Of a stretch of 64,000 bases of DNA, positions 1 through 10,851 are shown piece by piece. This stretch comes from Hydrangea macrophylla (lineage: Eukaryota; Streptophyta; Magnoliopsida; Cornales; Hydrangeaceae). The DNA lies in assembly GCA_033977485.1 (NCBI GenBank), contig CM066991.1:31493850-31557849 (forward strand). The letters run 5' to 3'. Positions within the stretch are counted from its first letter, which is position 1; every line of letters begins with the position of its first letter. A program made the translations under genes and the position numbers. The notes beneath the pieces were generated by a model, which was not told the DNA's origin, searched no databases, and worked only from the letters and a program-made list of their open reading frames with translations.

Positions 1-197
1 GAGCAAGCCACGGGGAGGCCTGGGCCGCACCCACTGGGGGACGTATCTGCCTCGTGATCCTGAGCTGTGGGCACAGACTGGGCAGTATCGATGGATCAGC
101 CCAGGATAGCTGAATTCCAAGCACCTTCTCCGGCTGACCCAGTGTCTCCGTGTTGACGTGGCGGTATGACTTTGACCGGATATTTTCTGACCTATCA
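1..197 (-). repeat. 3' LTR of the Tat element, partial
   Basis: These 197 bases align end to end with 16778-16974, the 5' part (on the minus strand) of the other LTR. The copy ends in CA at 197 (TG on the minus strand). The rest of this LTR lies before the window. Confidence 0.9.
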
Positions 198-281
198 GCT
201 GCCCCCCATTTTTGAAACTGATGTGATGCTCTATCATATAAGGTTTAAAAATCGGTATACCTTCCTGCACCGCTCGGTGCC
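198..281 (-). other. Polypurine tract and internal stub of the Tat element
   Basis: On the minus strand a purine run (AAAAATGGGGGGC, about 203-215) stands just before the LTR start TGATAGG, the usual place of the plus-strand primer. The rest of this stub joins to 7170 once the Athila-like insert is removed. Confidence 0.7.
277..281. repeat. Target-site duplication GTGCC, left copy
   Basis: GTGCC stands just before the TG of the inserted Athila-like LTR at 282 and is repeated just after its CA at 7170-7174. A 5-bp duplication is the normal footprint of LTR-element integration. Confidence 0.9.
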
Positions 282-669
282 TGATTTGAGGTGAAAATTG
301 CATATTTATAGCGTATTACACGGTCTTTTTATGCATACTTTTATCCCCAAGTCCCTAGATTTAGATGCATATCAATGATTAAGTGTTTTTTATGATGTTG
401 AGACTCAAACATGTGTTTTTACACTATTTTACAGGTCATTGAAAGCAAACATTGCATAGAAAGTGATTCTGGTGAAGAGAATAATAGAAGCAGCTGAGAA
501 AACGCCAATTTTAACAATGAAGACTTCCGATTTGGAATATTTCCTAGAAATACAAAATGTAGATCTTTGAGTTACGGTTGCATGGCCGCAAACGGGAGGT
601 CAATCCGAGGTCCGAGTAAAATGTTATGGCCATTCTCCCATCGGTGTGCAGAGCTGTCAAAATCAGAGA

Positions 670-740
670 GTTCAGTCGATTGAGCAGAGTTCAATCGATC
701 GAACCTTCGATCGATCGAACTAAGCTCGATCGATTGAACT
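670..740. repeat. TCGATCGA palindrome array upstream of the TATA box
   Basis: Four degenerate palindromes of the type ATCGATCGA or TCGATTGA follow each other at 16-20 bp spacing. The last ends about 40 bp before the TATA box. The right LTR has the same array at 5962-6034 with a few point changes. Confidence 0.9.
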
Positions 741-779
741 TCATATTCAACCAAAAGTTGCGTAAACTCTACAGGAACC

Positions 780-790
780 CTATATATAAG
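780..790 (+). promoter_or_regulatory. LTR TATA box
   Basis: CTATATATAAG stands in the LTR downstream of the palindrome array; the copy in the 3' LTR is at 6074-6084. It is the likely core promoter of the element. Confidence 0.7.
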
Positions 791-1134
791 TCGTTTTGAC
801 GCTAGACGAAAGGAGGACGCTCCAGAACGCAGAAAATAACAGTTTTAGGGTTAGATTCGGAGTAGATTAGGTTAGATTCTTATTTTTCTTCCTCTTTTTC
901 ATTATTATACTAAAGATTATTGAAGATTCAAGTTATTTACAAGTTATTTTTAGATTTATTCCAGGGTTTTCCTTTCCTTTATCTTATTTGATTGTTTATG
1001 AATCTAGTAGTTATGATTGTTATGTTTTACTATTTCTGCACTAGTTTATTCATGTTTTCGTAATTTAGACGTTGGGAATATGTGATGAAATATTGATTCC
1101 CAACCTCTGCCATGCAATCTTTAGAAACCTTGGG

Positions 1135-1253
1135 CTCGATCGATCGAAGGTATTTCGATCGATCGAACCAGAGCCAAAGTCGATCGAAGACATTTTGATC
1201 GATTGAAGGATGATACAGTCCGATCGATCGAGAGTGCTTCGATCGATCGAACT
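1135..1253. repeat. TCGATCGA palindrome array downstream of the TATA box
   Basis: Six palindromes occur in pairs, each pair separated by a short spacer such as AGGTATTT. By position it lies in the transcribed part of the LTR. The 3' LTR copy is 6429-6547. Confidence 0.9.
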
Positions 1254-1881
1254 TGCTAATTCCTGAGATGATTCTTTTAAGGATTCCATGACTTTCTGTT
1301 TTAGAAATCTGTCATCGAATTGTCCCTATAAGCTCAGTTTGTCACAACAGTTTTTAGAACTTAAAGCCTTAAGGCTATTTTCTTCAATGACTTTTGAAAA
1401 CCACTTTGAATACTAACACCATTTAGAGTGCAAGTAATAACCATTGTTTTAAACCATCTTCCATGTATTTTAAATCACTTGTGATGATATAGTCCCGGTC
1501 ATGAAAAGGCTATTGATTCTTTATCTTTAGAAAAATACGGAATGCTGAAAAGGAATGAACTCCATAGAACATTAATGAGTATGCATGGTAGATGGTTAGG
1601 ATCAATGTGGATTCATGTATTTCCAGCACCTTTAAGTTATTTATTTCATTAGTTATGTTTTTATATGCTTAGTTTATTATTTAGTTTAATTTAAGTAATT
1701 AGGATTCATTAGAATTCCACTCCTTTATGATCTTTTCTTTTTCTTTAGGTTATAACTTAGTAGATATTCTTCATATTCCTTCTCTGTGGGATCAACCTGG
1801 ACTTATCCAGTATTACTTGCACGATCACCTGCACTTGGGTGTTGCACAAGAGCGCACAACTTTTTAGTCGTGTCAAGTTTT

Positions 1882-1899
1882 TGGCGCCGTTGCCGGGGA
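1882..1899 (+). other. Primer binding site, tRNA-Asp type
   Basis: TGGCGCCGTTGCCGGGGA begins six bases after the 5' LTR and is complementary to the 3' end of plant tRNA-Asp, the primer known for Athila-type elements. Confidence 0.85.
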
Positions 1900-2047
1900 A
1901 GGCAACTAGGTTAGGATTTTACTAAGTTATTTCCAAGTTATTTTTTTTACTTTGCAAAAAAAAAAAAAAAAAAAAAAAACCCTTGGACTTTTTTTCTCTC
2001 ACAAGTAAATAATTAAAAATTTTATTGTTTAAAAATTTTGGATAAAC

Positions 2048-3756
2048 ATGTCTAATCCATATTACCCTCCATACAACAGAAGCACCAATAAGAGGTACAC
2101 ACTTGAAAATCAAAATAGTTATTCCCCAAGTTGGCAAGCACCCACTTATGACGCGCATTATCAACCCGAATGCTACCAACTACCACAATGGGAAAATGAT
2201 AGTGGTAGTCCCCCGTATCATCAAACATATCAAGAACCTACACATGGAGAGATCTATCAATCGCAATGGGGATATAACCAAAATGATAATGTAGGATATA
2301 GTAGTAGTTCCCACGATTACCAAACGTACCAAGACTTTCCCTTTGGCGAGTCTTGTCCACAAACTCAATGGGAAGGGGACTATTATCAACAACAATGGGA
2401 CGAAACTTTATATAGTAATAATGAGGAGAATAACCAAGTTGAGGATAATGGTATGATTAAATTGCTACTTAGTGAAATGAAAAGGGTAGATAGTGCACTT
2501 GATAACTTAGAAACTAGATATCAACAAGCATATGCTAGCCAACCTTTAGAAGACTATTCCAGTCCTTCAACACTACAACCTAAATTTCAATACATTAAAA
2601 ATGGAATGGAATTGGAGGACAATGACAGGTTTATACCGAATGAGGTTAACAATTCACTCGAGAAAGTGACAACCGACCAAGAACTCTAAAACCAAACCAT
2701 TGAGCATGATGTTGTAGAACCATCTTCTCCTTAATACACAACCCCATATATCAACTCCTTCACTGCCTGGATAAATTTTCACAGTCTCTTGGTCCAGAGT
2801 ACTTCAATAGATGACACATATAGTGAGGAGAGTTACGAGGATGAGAATGAGGTTTTAAAAGATAATGAGAGTTTAGGTGATTGCACGCAATTAGGAAAGG
2901 ATGAGTCCCCTGTTGACTCTACCCGTACCTTTGATAGTGACCCTAGGGAGGACGTTATTGAAATTTCTAAATTCGATTTAGATTCATCTGATATTCATGA
3001 ACCCTCACCTCTTTCGGCCGAAGAGGTGGTGTCACCAAGTTTCCCATCACCTATCCTCTCTATCAATCAGTGCTCTCATCCCGAGTTTGAAAATCATGTG
3101 TACCCTAATATTGAACAAATAGAATGTGTTGTAGAAGAGGATGATAAGGATTCTAGCACATGTAATTCGCCAAATTTTACATTTCAAAATTCTTTGAGAG
3201 AAGACTTGGAAAATATTGGGCCCACATTAGATGATCTTAAACTTCAACAAGAAGCTAGTAATCTGCTAGACTGCTTGACCTTCTTGAGTAATACTCACAT
3301 TGAGACCCAAATAGATAGCTTCATCTAAGTCCAGTCCAAATCATTGTACATAGAACAAAAATCCAATTCTTATGATCATATTTCTATAGATTCTGTTCTA
3401 GAAGAGGAGGGTAATAAAGCTTCATTAGAACATCAACTAGACCCTCCCCCTTTTATTGAACCATGGCGTCCGCCTGTTTTTGATAATAAAAAAATAGAGG
3501 CAGTTATAGAAAATACCAACACTAAAGATCTTTCCTTGAGTATAATTCCTAAAAAGTGTGGTATTCCTCTTGAACTATGCCCAACAAATTTGGAAGCGAT
3601 AGGTTTTGCATCATCTCCTCTGACCTTGAGCCCGACATTAGTTGTGGGGAGTTGCATTTTTATGAGGATCCCCACGTTCTTCTCACTGTTAAATTATTTC
3701 ACTGGGAAGATCCTCAAAAATTTCGGTTATTAATTTATAATAAAAATCTTGATTAA
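2048..3756 (+). pseudogene. Broken Tyr/Gln-rich ORF of the Athila-like element
   Basis: Three open stretches (2048-2689, 2789-3328, 3344-3733) lie in one frame and are parted only by TAA stops, so they were one reading frame. After about 3615 the better protein-like frame is shifted and runs on to TAA at 3754-3756. The first 120 residues are very rich in Tyr, Gln, Pro and Asn with repeated YQ and QWE words; residues about 135-160 could form a short helix. The middle is acidic and Ser-rich. I see no zinc knuckle, protease or RT motif. It may derive from the C-terminal part of an Athila gag and the start of pol, but this is a guess. The start at 2048 is the first ATG after the primer site. Confidence 0.6.
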
Positions 3757-5539
3757 TTGAATTTATTTACGAAGTAGTTCTAGTATATTCTCTATTTTTC
3801 CCTTGTTGCTACCAATGATTTTGCAGGTAACTTAAAAAAAAATTGGATATTAATGCCTCGAGGTAACATCCTTCATTCTCTCGCTTTACTTTACATATCC
3901 ATGTGCTTAGTTTAGAACATTGAGGACAATGTTTAGTTTTAGTTGGGGGGAGTGAGTCATTGCATGGCTCGTTTCTTTCTTTTTATGATTTAATGTCAAT
4001 ATACCTGCTTAGCAACATACATGACTCAGTAAATTCAAATTGTCAAATATTTTAAAATTTTTAATTTTATTTTTAAAGATAATAAATTGGTTCTCGTATT
4101 TCTCTCTTAGTTAATGTAGTTAGTTATGATGCAGTAGTGTTATTTTCTGTATGTTATGAGTATGTGATACACTATGGTAGTTTCTTTACTATCTTAGTTA
4201 TAGTATATTTTATGCTTTTTAATCTTCAAGCAACTTTGAGCACGTTGTGACAACCTTGTACTTAGCTTAAATGGATTAATAAGCATAGCTTAGGTGTCTT
4301 GAGAGACCGTAGTGGAGACTAATAACCCAAGTGAGCTTTTGTGCCATTCTTTGTTTTTGAGGGTTTTATAAAATTACTCTTACTTTTTGAAAAGCGTATT
4401 AATTCGTTGAAAGTCTCAAATTTCTTCATTTTGACTGATCACTAGAACAGAACGTTCAGGATTTACCAAATTTAGAGCTCTTGAATTTACTGAAATAAAT
4501 AATCCTATGAACTTAGAAGATGATTTAGGCCATCTTTTGACCTTACACGCATAATAGAGCCTTGGCCTACCTCTATTCTATTTCTTTACTTCACCTCTTG
4601 AGCATTATCATATTTACCTTGTCTACACAATCCTTAAGTCTATACCTAACTCCAAATTAGGAGTTCAAGCCTTAGTTCTTTTATTTGGGTGTGATTAGGA
4701 TCTGTTGACATGACAAGAAGTTTGGTTATGTGAATAAGGGAATTTTGGCAAAAAGAAAAAAAAAAAAGAAAAAAAGAAAAGGATCTGTTCACGAGCTCTT
4801 TCTTCTTTCACCTAACACCTATTTTTCAAAGTCCTAATGATTTCAAGTAAATTGCATTTGAAGTTAAAGTAATTAGAGAGTTCTCCACGGTATCTCGCTC
4901 TTCTAGTGAAAAGTATCATTTCATGAGACTTTATGTACTAAAATGTCCGTTTTTCTTTTTAGATATGAGAAGTATTAGATTCCATTTACATTTACTCGTT
5001 ATAGCTTCTATATCATGAGTGACAATTATTACACCTAATTCGGAGTGATTTTATCTTGAGAGTGTAATCCCGGTGAGAGTTGAGTCAAAATGAACGTCTT
5101 GATATTGTCTTAGGTTATGCAAGCTTTGAAATTAAAGTTTTGTATTTTGGTTGTCCATTCACACACACACTTGAAGATTAATAGGTATAAAATATCCTGA
5201 TGACTTTGATAGTAGATTAACTGTAATGTGTGTGTTGCATGTCTATGGCATACTAGAGAATTTCAAAAAGATTGTTGAGCTTAACCACGTTGCTAAATGA
5301 GAGGAAAAATTTCTTGAAAACATTTAAACGAGAACCATTATAGTAAACATGAATTTTGTGGGTAGATTCCCTGCAAACCCTCACGAGACAACACTCGTCC
5401 ACTAGGGGGAACCTAGAGGTTTAAAGGCTTATTGCATACGCTAAATGCAATCGCGATTCCTGCGAAAGTGAGTTAGGATTTCTACTTTATTTTGTTTTCA
5501 ATTTTTAGAGTTAAATAAACATTGATGTAGTTCGCTTCA
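3757..5539 (+). other. Non-coding 3' region of the Athila-like element
   Basis: I see no credible frame in these 1.8 kb. At 3942-3956 is a G-run (GTTGGGGGGAGTGAG) resembling a polypurine tract, 1.6 kb before the true one. A purine-only run of about 38 bases lies at 4747-4783. Parts, such as the word GTTCAGGATTTACCAA near 4457, recur on the minus strand of the second Athila-like element at 61231-63286. Confidence 0.6.
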
Positions 5540-5574
5540 TTGCTAGGGACTAGCAACGAGCTAGTTGGGGGGTG
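5540..5574 (+). other. Hairpins and polypurine tract before the 3' LTR
   Basis: TTGCTAG (5540-5546) pairs with CTAGCAA (5550-5556), and ACTAGC (5549-5554) pairs with GCTAGT (5560-5565). The two stems overlap and exclude each other. TGGGGGGTG follows and touches the LTR. The second Athila-like element keeps the second stem at 61214-61230. Confidence 0.65.
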
Positions 5575-7169
5575 TGATTCGAGGTGAAAATTGCATATTT
5601 ATAGCGTATTACACGGTCTTTTTATGCATACTTTTATCCCCAAGTCCCTAGATTTAGATGCATATCAATGATTAAGTGTTTTCTATGATGTTGAGACTGA
5701 AACATGTGTTTTTACACTATTTTACAGGTCATTGAAAGCAAATATTGCATAGAAAGTGAGTCTGGTGAGGAGAATAACAGAAGCAGCTGAGAAAATGCCA
5801 ATTTTGACAATGAAGACTTCAGATTTGGAATATTTTCCTAAAAATACAAAATGTAGATCTTTGAGTTATGGTCGCGTGGCCACAAACGGGATGTCAATCC
5901 GAGGTCCGAGTGAAATGTTATGGCCATTCTCCCATCGGTGTGCAGAGCTGTCAAAATCAGAGAGTTCAATCGATTGAGCAGAGTTCAATCGATCGAACCT
6001 TCGATCGATCAAACTAAGCTCGATCGATTGAACTTCATATTCAACCAAAAGTTGCGTAAACTCTACAGGAACCCTATATATAAGTCGTTTTGACGCCAGA
6101 CGAAAGGAGGACGCTCCAGAACGCAGAAAACAACAGTTTTAGGGTTAGATTAGGAGTAGATTAGGTTAGATTCTTATTTTTCTTCCTCTTTTTCATTATT
6201 ATACTAAATATTATTGAAGATTCAAGTTATTTACAAGTTATTTTCAGATTTATTCCAGGTTTTTCCTTTCCTTTATCTTATTTGATTGTTTATGAATCTA
6301 GTAGTTATGATTGTTATGTTTTACTGTTTCTGCACTAGTTTATTCATGTTTTCGTAATTTAGACGTTGGGAATATGTGATGAAACAATGATTCCCAACCT
6401 CTGCCATGCAATCTTTAGAAACCTTGGGCTCGATCGATTGAAGGTATTTCGATCGATCGAACCAGAGCTATAGTCGATCGAAGATATTTCAATCGATTGA
6501 AGGATGATGCAGTCCGATCGATCGAGAGAGCTTCGATCGATCGAACTTGCTAATTCCTGAGATGATTCTTTTAAGTATTCCATGACTTTTTGTTTTGGAA
6601 ATCCGTCATCAAATTGTCCCTATAAGCTCAGTTTGTCACAACAGTTTTTAGAACTTAAAGCCTTAAGGCTATTTTCTTCAATGACTTTTGAAAACCACTT
6701 TGAATGCTAACACCATTTAGAGTGCAAGTAATAACCATTGTTTTAAACCGTCTTCCATGTATTTTAAATCACTTATGATGATATAGTCCCGGTCATGAAA
6801 GGGCTATTGATTCTTTATCTTTAGAAAAATACGGAATGCTGAAAAGGAATGAACTCCATATAACATTAATGAGTATGCATGGTAGATGGTTAGGATCAAT
6901 GTGGATTCACGTATTTCCAACACCTTTAAATTATTTATTTCATTAGTTATGTTTTTATATGCTTAGTTTATTATTTAGTTTAATTTAAGTAATTAGGATT
7001 CCTTAGAATTCTACTCCTTTATGATCTTTTTTTTTCCTTTAGGTTGTAACTTAGTAGATATTTTTCCTATTCCTTCCCTGTGGGATTGACCTGGACTTAT
7101 CCAGTATTACTTGCACGATCACCTACACTTGGGTGTTGCACAAGAGCGCACAACTTTTTAGTCGTGTCA
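5575..7169 (+). repeat. 3' LTR of the Athila-like element
   Basis: It runs from TGATTCGAGG to GTCGTGTCA and pairs with 282-1875. It contains array copies at 5962-6034 and 6429-6547 and a TATA box at 6074-6084. Confidence 0.92.
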
Positions 7170-7174
7170 GTGCC
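7170..7174. repeat. Target-site duplication GTGCC, right copy
   Basis: It matches 277-281 exactly; beyond it the Tat internal sequence resumes. Confidence 0.9.
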
Positions 7175-7959
7175 TTACTCGGGAGGTTACTCAGGTCCAG
7201 ACCTGCCGCCTAGGTCGGCTGGTGGTCGGATTGAACGGTAGGCGCGAGGACCCGGGGTCGGTTGCAACGACATGTCAAGGAGTGACTGGTCCGGTTAGGA
7301 TCCAACATGGCTAGTTTTAGCTAAACCAAATAGTCGCGTGGTAACTGGACTATCACGTCTTCGCATTTAATGCGCGCCCCTTTTGAGGCGATGCTGCACT
7401 TGCCCGAGGAGACAGCTAGTAGGTGGTTTAGGCAGGAAAATTTCCTGGCCGTGGGATCTGATTTGATCTGGACCATCCGCGTTCTATATATAAGGGGTCC
7501 TTGTTCATTTTCTTCATTCCTGCTTCCCCGAGATAGAGGTTACTGAGCGGTTTTGAGAGAAAAAAACTCCCAGTCAAGCTTCTCGAGCTCTTTTCTACGC
7601 TATTCCTTATAAGTTTTCACTTCCCCATCTTCAATTCACTGTTTTCTTCCTCGCCCTCTTTTTTTTTCTTTCCCAAGCAACATTGGAGAGGACGATCCCA
7701 CTGGGGCTTGGACGGGAGTGGGACTTTTTCTTCCTTAGGTTCATCTTTCTCCTTAGGTCAGGTAACCCATGCTTCATGATAGAGCGGTTAAACCGGTCAG
7801 GTTGTCCAATTGTAGTGTTGACTGAGTATCTCTTTACCCTGAAAGCTCTTTACACCTTATCCCATAGGTTGTTGGATCTGCCTCCCTTGTACCACTGGTT
7901 CGAAGTCCCCGACCCCTACCTAGGCTGCCACTTATTCCTCCATCCATCCTAGGGACCTT
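7175..7959 (+). other. Promoter and leader region of the Tat antisense gene
   Basis: This GC-richer stretch holds a TATA box and a pyrimidine-rich leader in front of the aORF. A short open frame at 7683-7952 has no recognisable protein features and is probably leader sequence. Confidence 0.4.
7484..7495 (+). promoter_or_regulatory. TATA box of the antisense gene
   Basis: CTATATATAAGG lies upstream of the plus-strand aORF, on the strand opposite to the host element's pol, and gives the aORF its own likely promoter. Confidence 0.55.
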
Positions 7960-10043
7960 AGAGATTCAAAACTCTGGTTTTGATTCTTCTTCCCGGTCGG
8001 AGGACGAACAATCATGGTCTGGGACCCCGGACACAAGCCTGGATCCACCCTCCACTACACTGTCAGACCACCATAGTGAGGTTAGGATCTCGATTTGAGT
8101 GTCAGATGACGAGTTAGACTAGGAGGCCCTGGTGGCCTCTGTATCATGGGGTTCAAGCGATGAGATACCAGAGGGGCCTGACCCCGAGGTGGCATTTGCC
8201 TGCAAGTTTACTCCTTCCGTCTTGCGCCCCCAAGTCCTCAACCGAATTAGGGATAGGTATGCCCTTCCTGATGGTTGTTCCCTGACTGTACAGGCCAGTG
8301 GGGCCCACTTTCATCACCCAGGTTTTGTCACTTTGTTTGAGGACTCCCTTATGGCAGGGTTCTATATTCTACTTCATCCAATCACCCGGGACGCTCTGAT
8401 CTACATCGGGATCGCTCTTGGACAGCTAGCCCCGAACTGGTAGAGATTTCTAATGGGTTTCATCACCCTCTGGCCCCAAGTCTTCGGGTACGAACTCACC
8501 CTTCAGGAGTTCTTGTGGACCCACCGACCGTTCCCCGTGCATGGGGAGGTCGGGTTCTTCTCTCTGGGGGCTTGGTAGGGGAGAAAAATCATTGTCAACT
8601 GCCCGAGCAACAACAAGGGGTGGAAGAATAAGTTCTTCTAAGTGTCCACCCCTGGGCTCTATGAGCGGTCCCCAAGAATCCAACTGAGGACTTCTTGGGC
8701 GGGAGAGTTGAGGAGTAAGCATATCCAACACTTCTCTTCTTGTTTTTTTTTCCTTTTAGTATAATTGCGTGGCTAACGGTTTAACATTTTCCTTTCCAGC
8801 GGGGTTAGCCGACCCACCGAGCATCCCTGAGGAGTGCTAAGTTAGGATTAGGCGCTTGGTGAACCTACCTACCAACATCTGGAACGTGCTAACCCAGACA
8901 GGAGACTTCAAGGACTCCTACGACCCGAACGAACCCGTCGCAGCTCTCGTATTTCCTCCAATCATCCCAGGTAAGTATTTGGGCAAACTGTCTAGCTTCA
9001 TTCATCTTTTGCAGCTTTTCCCAGCTACTGACTGCACATTTTGTTTCATAAAAATGGGCCCCAAGAAAGATTGGGAGCAACTGAGGGCCTCTGCGGCTAT
9101 CACCGTTGTCGCCGCCCAGGTGGCAGATAGATGAAAGAGGCCCGCTACTGAGACTTTGGGCAGTGATCGTTTGCTCAGGCAGATTAGGCATAGGAAGACA
9201 ATGCATAAGGAACCTGGGGGGATGTTGACTCCCCATATGGTGGTGGTAGAGGAGACCGCTCCCCAGGCGAACTTACTGTTTGGGACACCACTGGGGGAAT
9301 CGGCGAAGATCAGGGACATGGTTAGGCCTGTCCTTCTCCCTGGTCAGGTGGAGATGTGTGCAAACATGTCTCCTCAAGTCTTCCAGGGGTGGCTGTATAG
9401 CCTCTCTCATTTCGTAAGTACCTCACCCATTTTTATTTATCATTCGTCAACATTTTTTCCTTTGTTGTCTGTTGAATAACCGTCCAATTTTGCTTTCTTT
9501 TTACAGGTCGGCTGTATGGCTGCCAGAGCTGAATCTTTCTCGCCCTCCCAGTGCTGCTGATGCTGCCTTATCGTAGGAACGGGTAGCCTCTGAGACCAAG
9601 GAGACTACCTTGGCCATTCAGAAGGACAAGGTCAAGGGCTAGGCCCTGGGCCTTGGTGCTGCGCAAGTGGAGCTGGCAGTCGCCTTGGCTGATTTGGAGG
9701 TTGCCTGGGCTAACCTGGTGGTGACGAAGGCTCAAGAGAATGCCCTGACCAGGGCAGTGATGGCAGGGCTATAGAGGAGGCCTTCGATGATGGCTTCTTC
9801 CACGGCTAAGAAGACTTGAAGAGGAGGCTAACTTGGGACCATCCCGAGTGGGACATCTAGTCCTACGAAGGGATAAACTCGAACTACTGGTTCGTGGGTC
9901 CCGCCGCTGCTGAGGGTTTTGCTACTGAGGCTAGACCTGCTGGAGATGCTGCCCCGGGTGGGGATGCAGTCTCGGGAGGAGAGGTTGTCCCGGGAGGAGA
10001 GGCTGATGAGACGGAGGACGTGGTCGTGGTAGATGACGCCTAG
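7960..10043 (+). pseudogene. Tat antisense gene (aORF), putative gypsy-type transposon protein, broken
   Basis: The frame around 8132-8560 gives a protein with words such as FTPSVLRPQVLNRIRDRY and NKGWKNKFF, which I recognise as the Transposase_28 type (PF04195, function unknown). An acidic Ser-rich stretch precedes it. Splice-like sites occur: acceptor TTTCCAG ending 8799, donor CAG/GTAAGT at 8971, acceptor TTTTGCAG or TTCCCAG near 9014-9024, donor TTC/GTAAGT at about 9415, acceptor TTACAG ending 9506. The last exon encodes a coiled-coil-like segment and an acidic Gly-rich tail ending in TAG at 10041-10043. Stops (for example after NW at 8441 and at 9132) and frameshifts near 9550 and 9770 break it. 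It lies antisense between pol and the 3' LTR, the place known for Tat extra ORFs. The exact start is unclear. Confidence 0.65.
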
Positions 10044-10138
10044 CCTTTCTTCCCGTCCTTGTACATGTTCTTTTTTTTGGGGAGAGGGGGAGGAGGCTAC
10101 TACACTGCCCCCTAGGTTTTGTACATGTTTTTGTTTTT

Positions 10139-10145
10139 AATAAAG
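10139..10145 (+). terminator. Poly(A) signal of the antisense gene
   Basis: AATAAAG follows the aORF stop by about 100 bases, within a T-rich stretch. Confidence 0.45.
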
Positions 10146-10851
10146 AGGTCCTCTGAGGTCGTCGTTTTGCATCAACCATTTCATTATTGTGTTCCTTTTT
10201 GTACTCGCCTATTTTTAATTACCTGTGCCTGACTAGTTGTAATCCTGTGAAAACCCTGCCTTAGCAAAAGTTTAGGATCGTGACTGGTAATGAACACTTG
10301 GTCTTTTAGGGACCTACTTTGAAGGTCCCGCAGGGTACAGTGTAGGAGTTAGGTCCCTATTACTTTCCTGGTTGGTTTCTCTGGGCACTGTAGGCACTTG
10401 GGAAAGTTTTGGAATTCCAAGTCCTGTTAGTGCCCGGTGTGATTTCCTATTTTAGTCCAACATCCCCCTGCCTCCAAAGCTTTTGCTAAGGCGGGGGTTG
10501 GTAGAGGGGGGAGAATACATGGAACCGACCTAGAATATGGATAGTTGTAGGGTCTTTTTTGGGCTTGCCATCATTAGCCACCTAGGGGGATTTACTCCCA
10601 TTGTCGGTTATGGACCTAAGCGAAGCCACTGCCTCGGGTGTGACACCGAGGTCTTTTGCCTTAGGCATGATCCCGAGGTCTGTTGTGCCTCGGGTGTGAT
10701 TCTGAGGTCTTTTGCGCACGGAACACGGGTAAGGGTAATGACTTGTAGCAAAAACAAAAGATCTTTTATTCCTTTTTAAAAATCATAATAATGCCCGGGA
10801 AGAGCTACAAATTTCCTAACCAATGTTAATATGTTTTTTTTTATCCAAGCT
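10146..10851. other. Spacer between convergent aORF and pol
   Basis: No credible frame is seen. At 10632-10707 the word CCTCGGGTGTGA recurs twice with GAGGTCTTTTG, and CCTCGGGTGTGACACCGAGG forms an imperfect inverted repeat. The transcripts of aORF and pol would meet here. Confidence 0.5.

Larger units (their letters stand above)
282..1875 (+). repeat. 5' LTR of the Athila-like element
   Basis: It runs from TGATTTGAGG to GTCGTGTCA and pairs with 5575-7169. It holds a palindrome array (670-740), a TATA box (780-790) and a second array (1135-1253). Confidence 0.92.
282..7169 (+). mobile_element. Athila-like non-autonomous LTR retrotransposon
   Basis: Two LTRs of 1594 and 1595 bp, both TG...CA, flank an internal region of 3.7 kb. 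The primer site matches the 3' end of tRNA-Asp, as in Athila elements. The G-rich polypurine tract is directly before the 3' LTR. The internal region has one broken frame (2048-3756) and no protease, RT, RNase H or integrase, so it must have depended on another element. The LTRs differ at about 4 percent of positions by eye, making it younger than its Tat host. The element at 59569-64000 shares its LTRs and 3' region. Confidence 0.9.

Noticed and set aside
1065..1289. Open frame on the minus strand rich in Ser-Ile-Asp-Arg repeats (also at 572-754, 5866-6048 and 6359-6583)
   Set aside because: It is only the translation of the TCGATCGA palindrome arrays in the LTR; no other protein feature is present.
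1882..1899. tRNA gene match
   Set aside because: Only the 3' acceptor complement is present; it is a retroelement primer site, as are those at 39981, 54190 and 59366.
9931..10179. 82-codon minus-strand Arg/Pro-rich frame
   Set aside because: It is the shadow of the acidic Gly-rich end of the plus-strand antisense gene.
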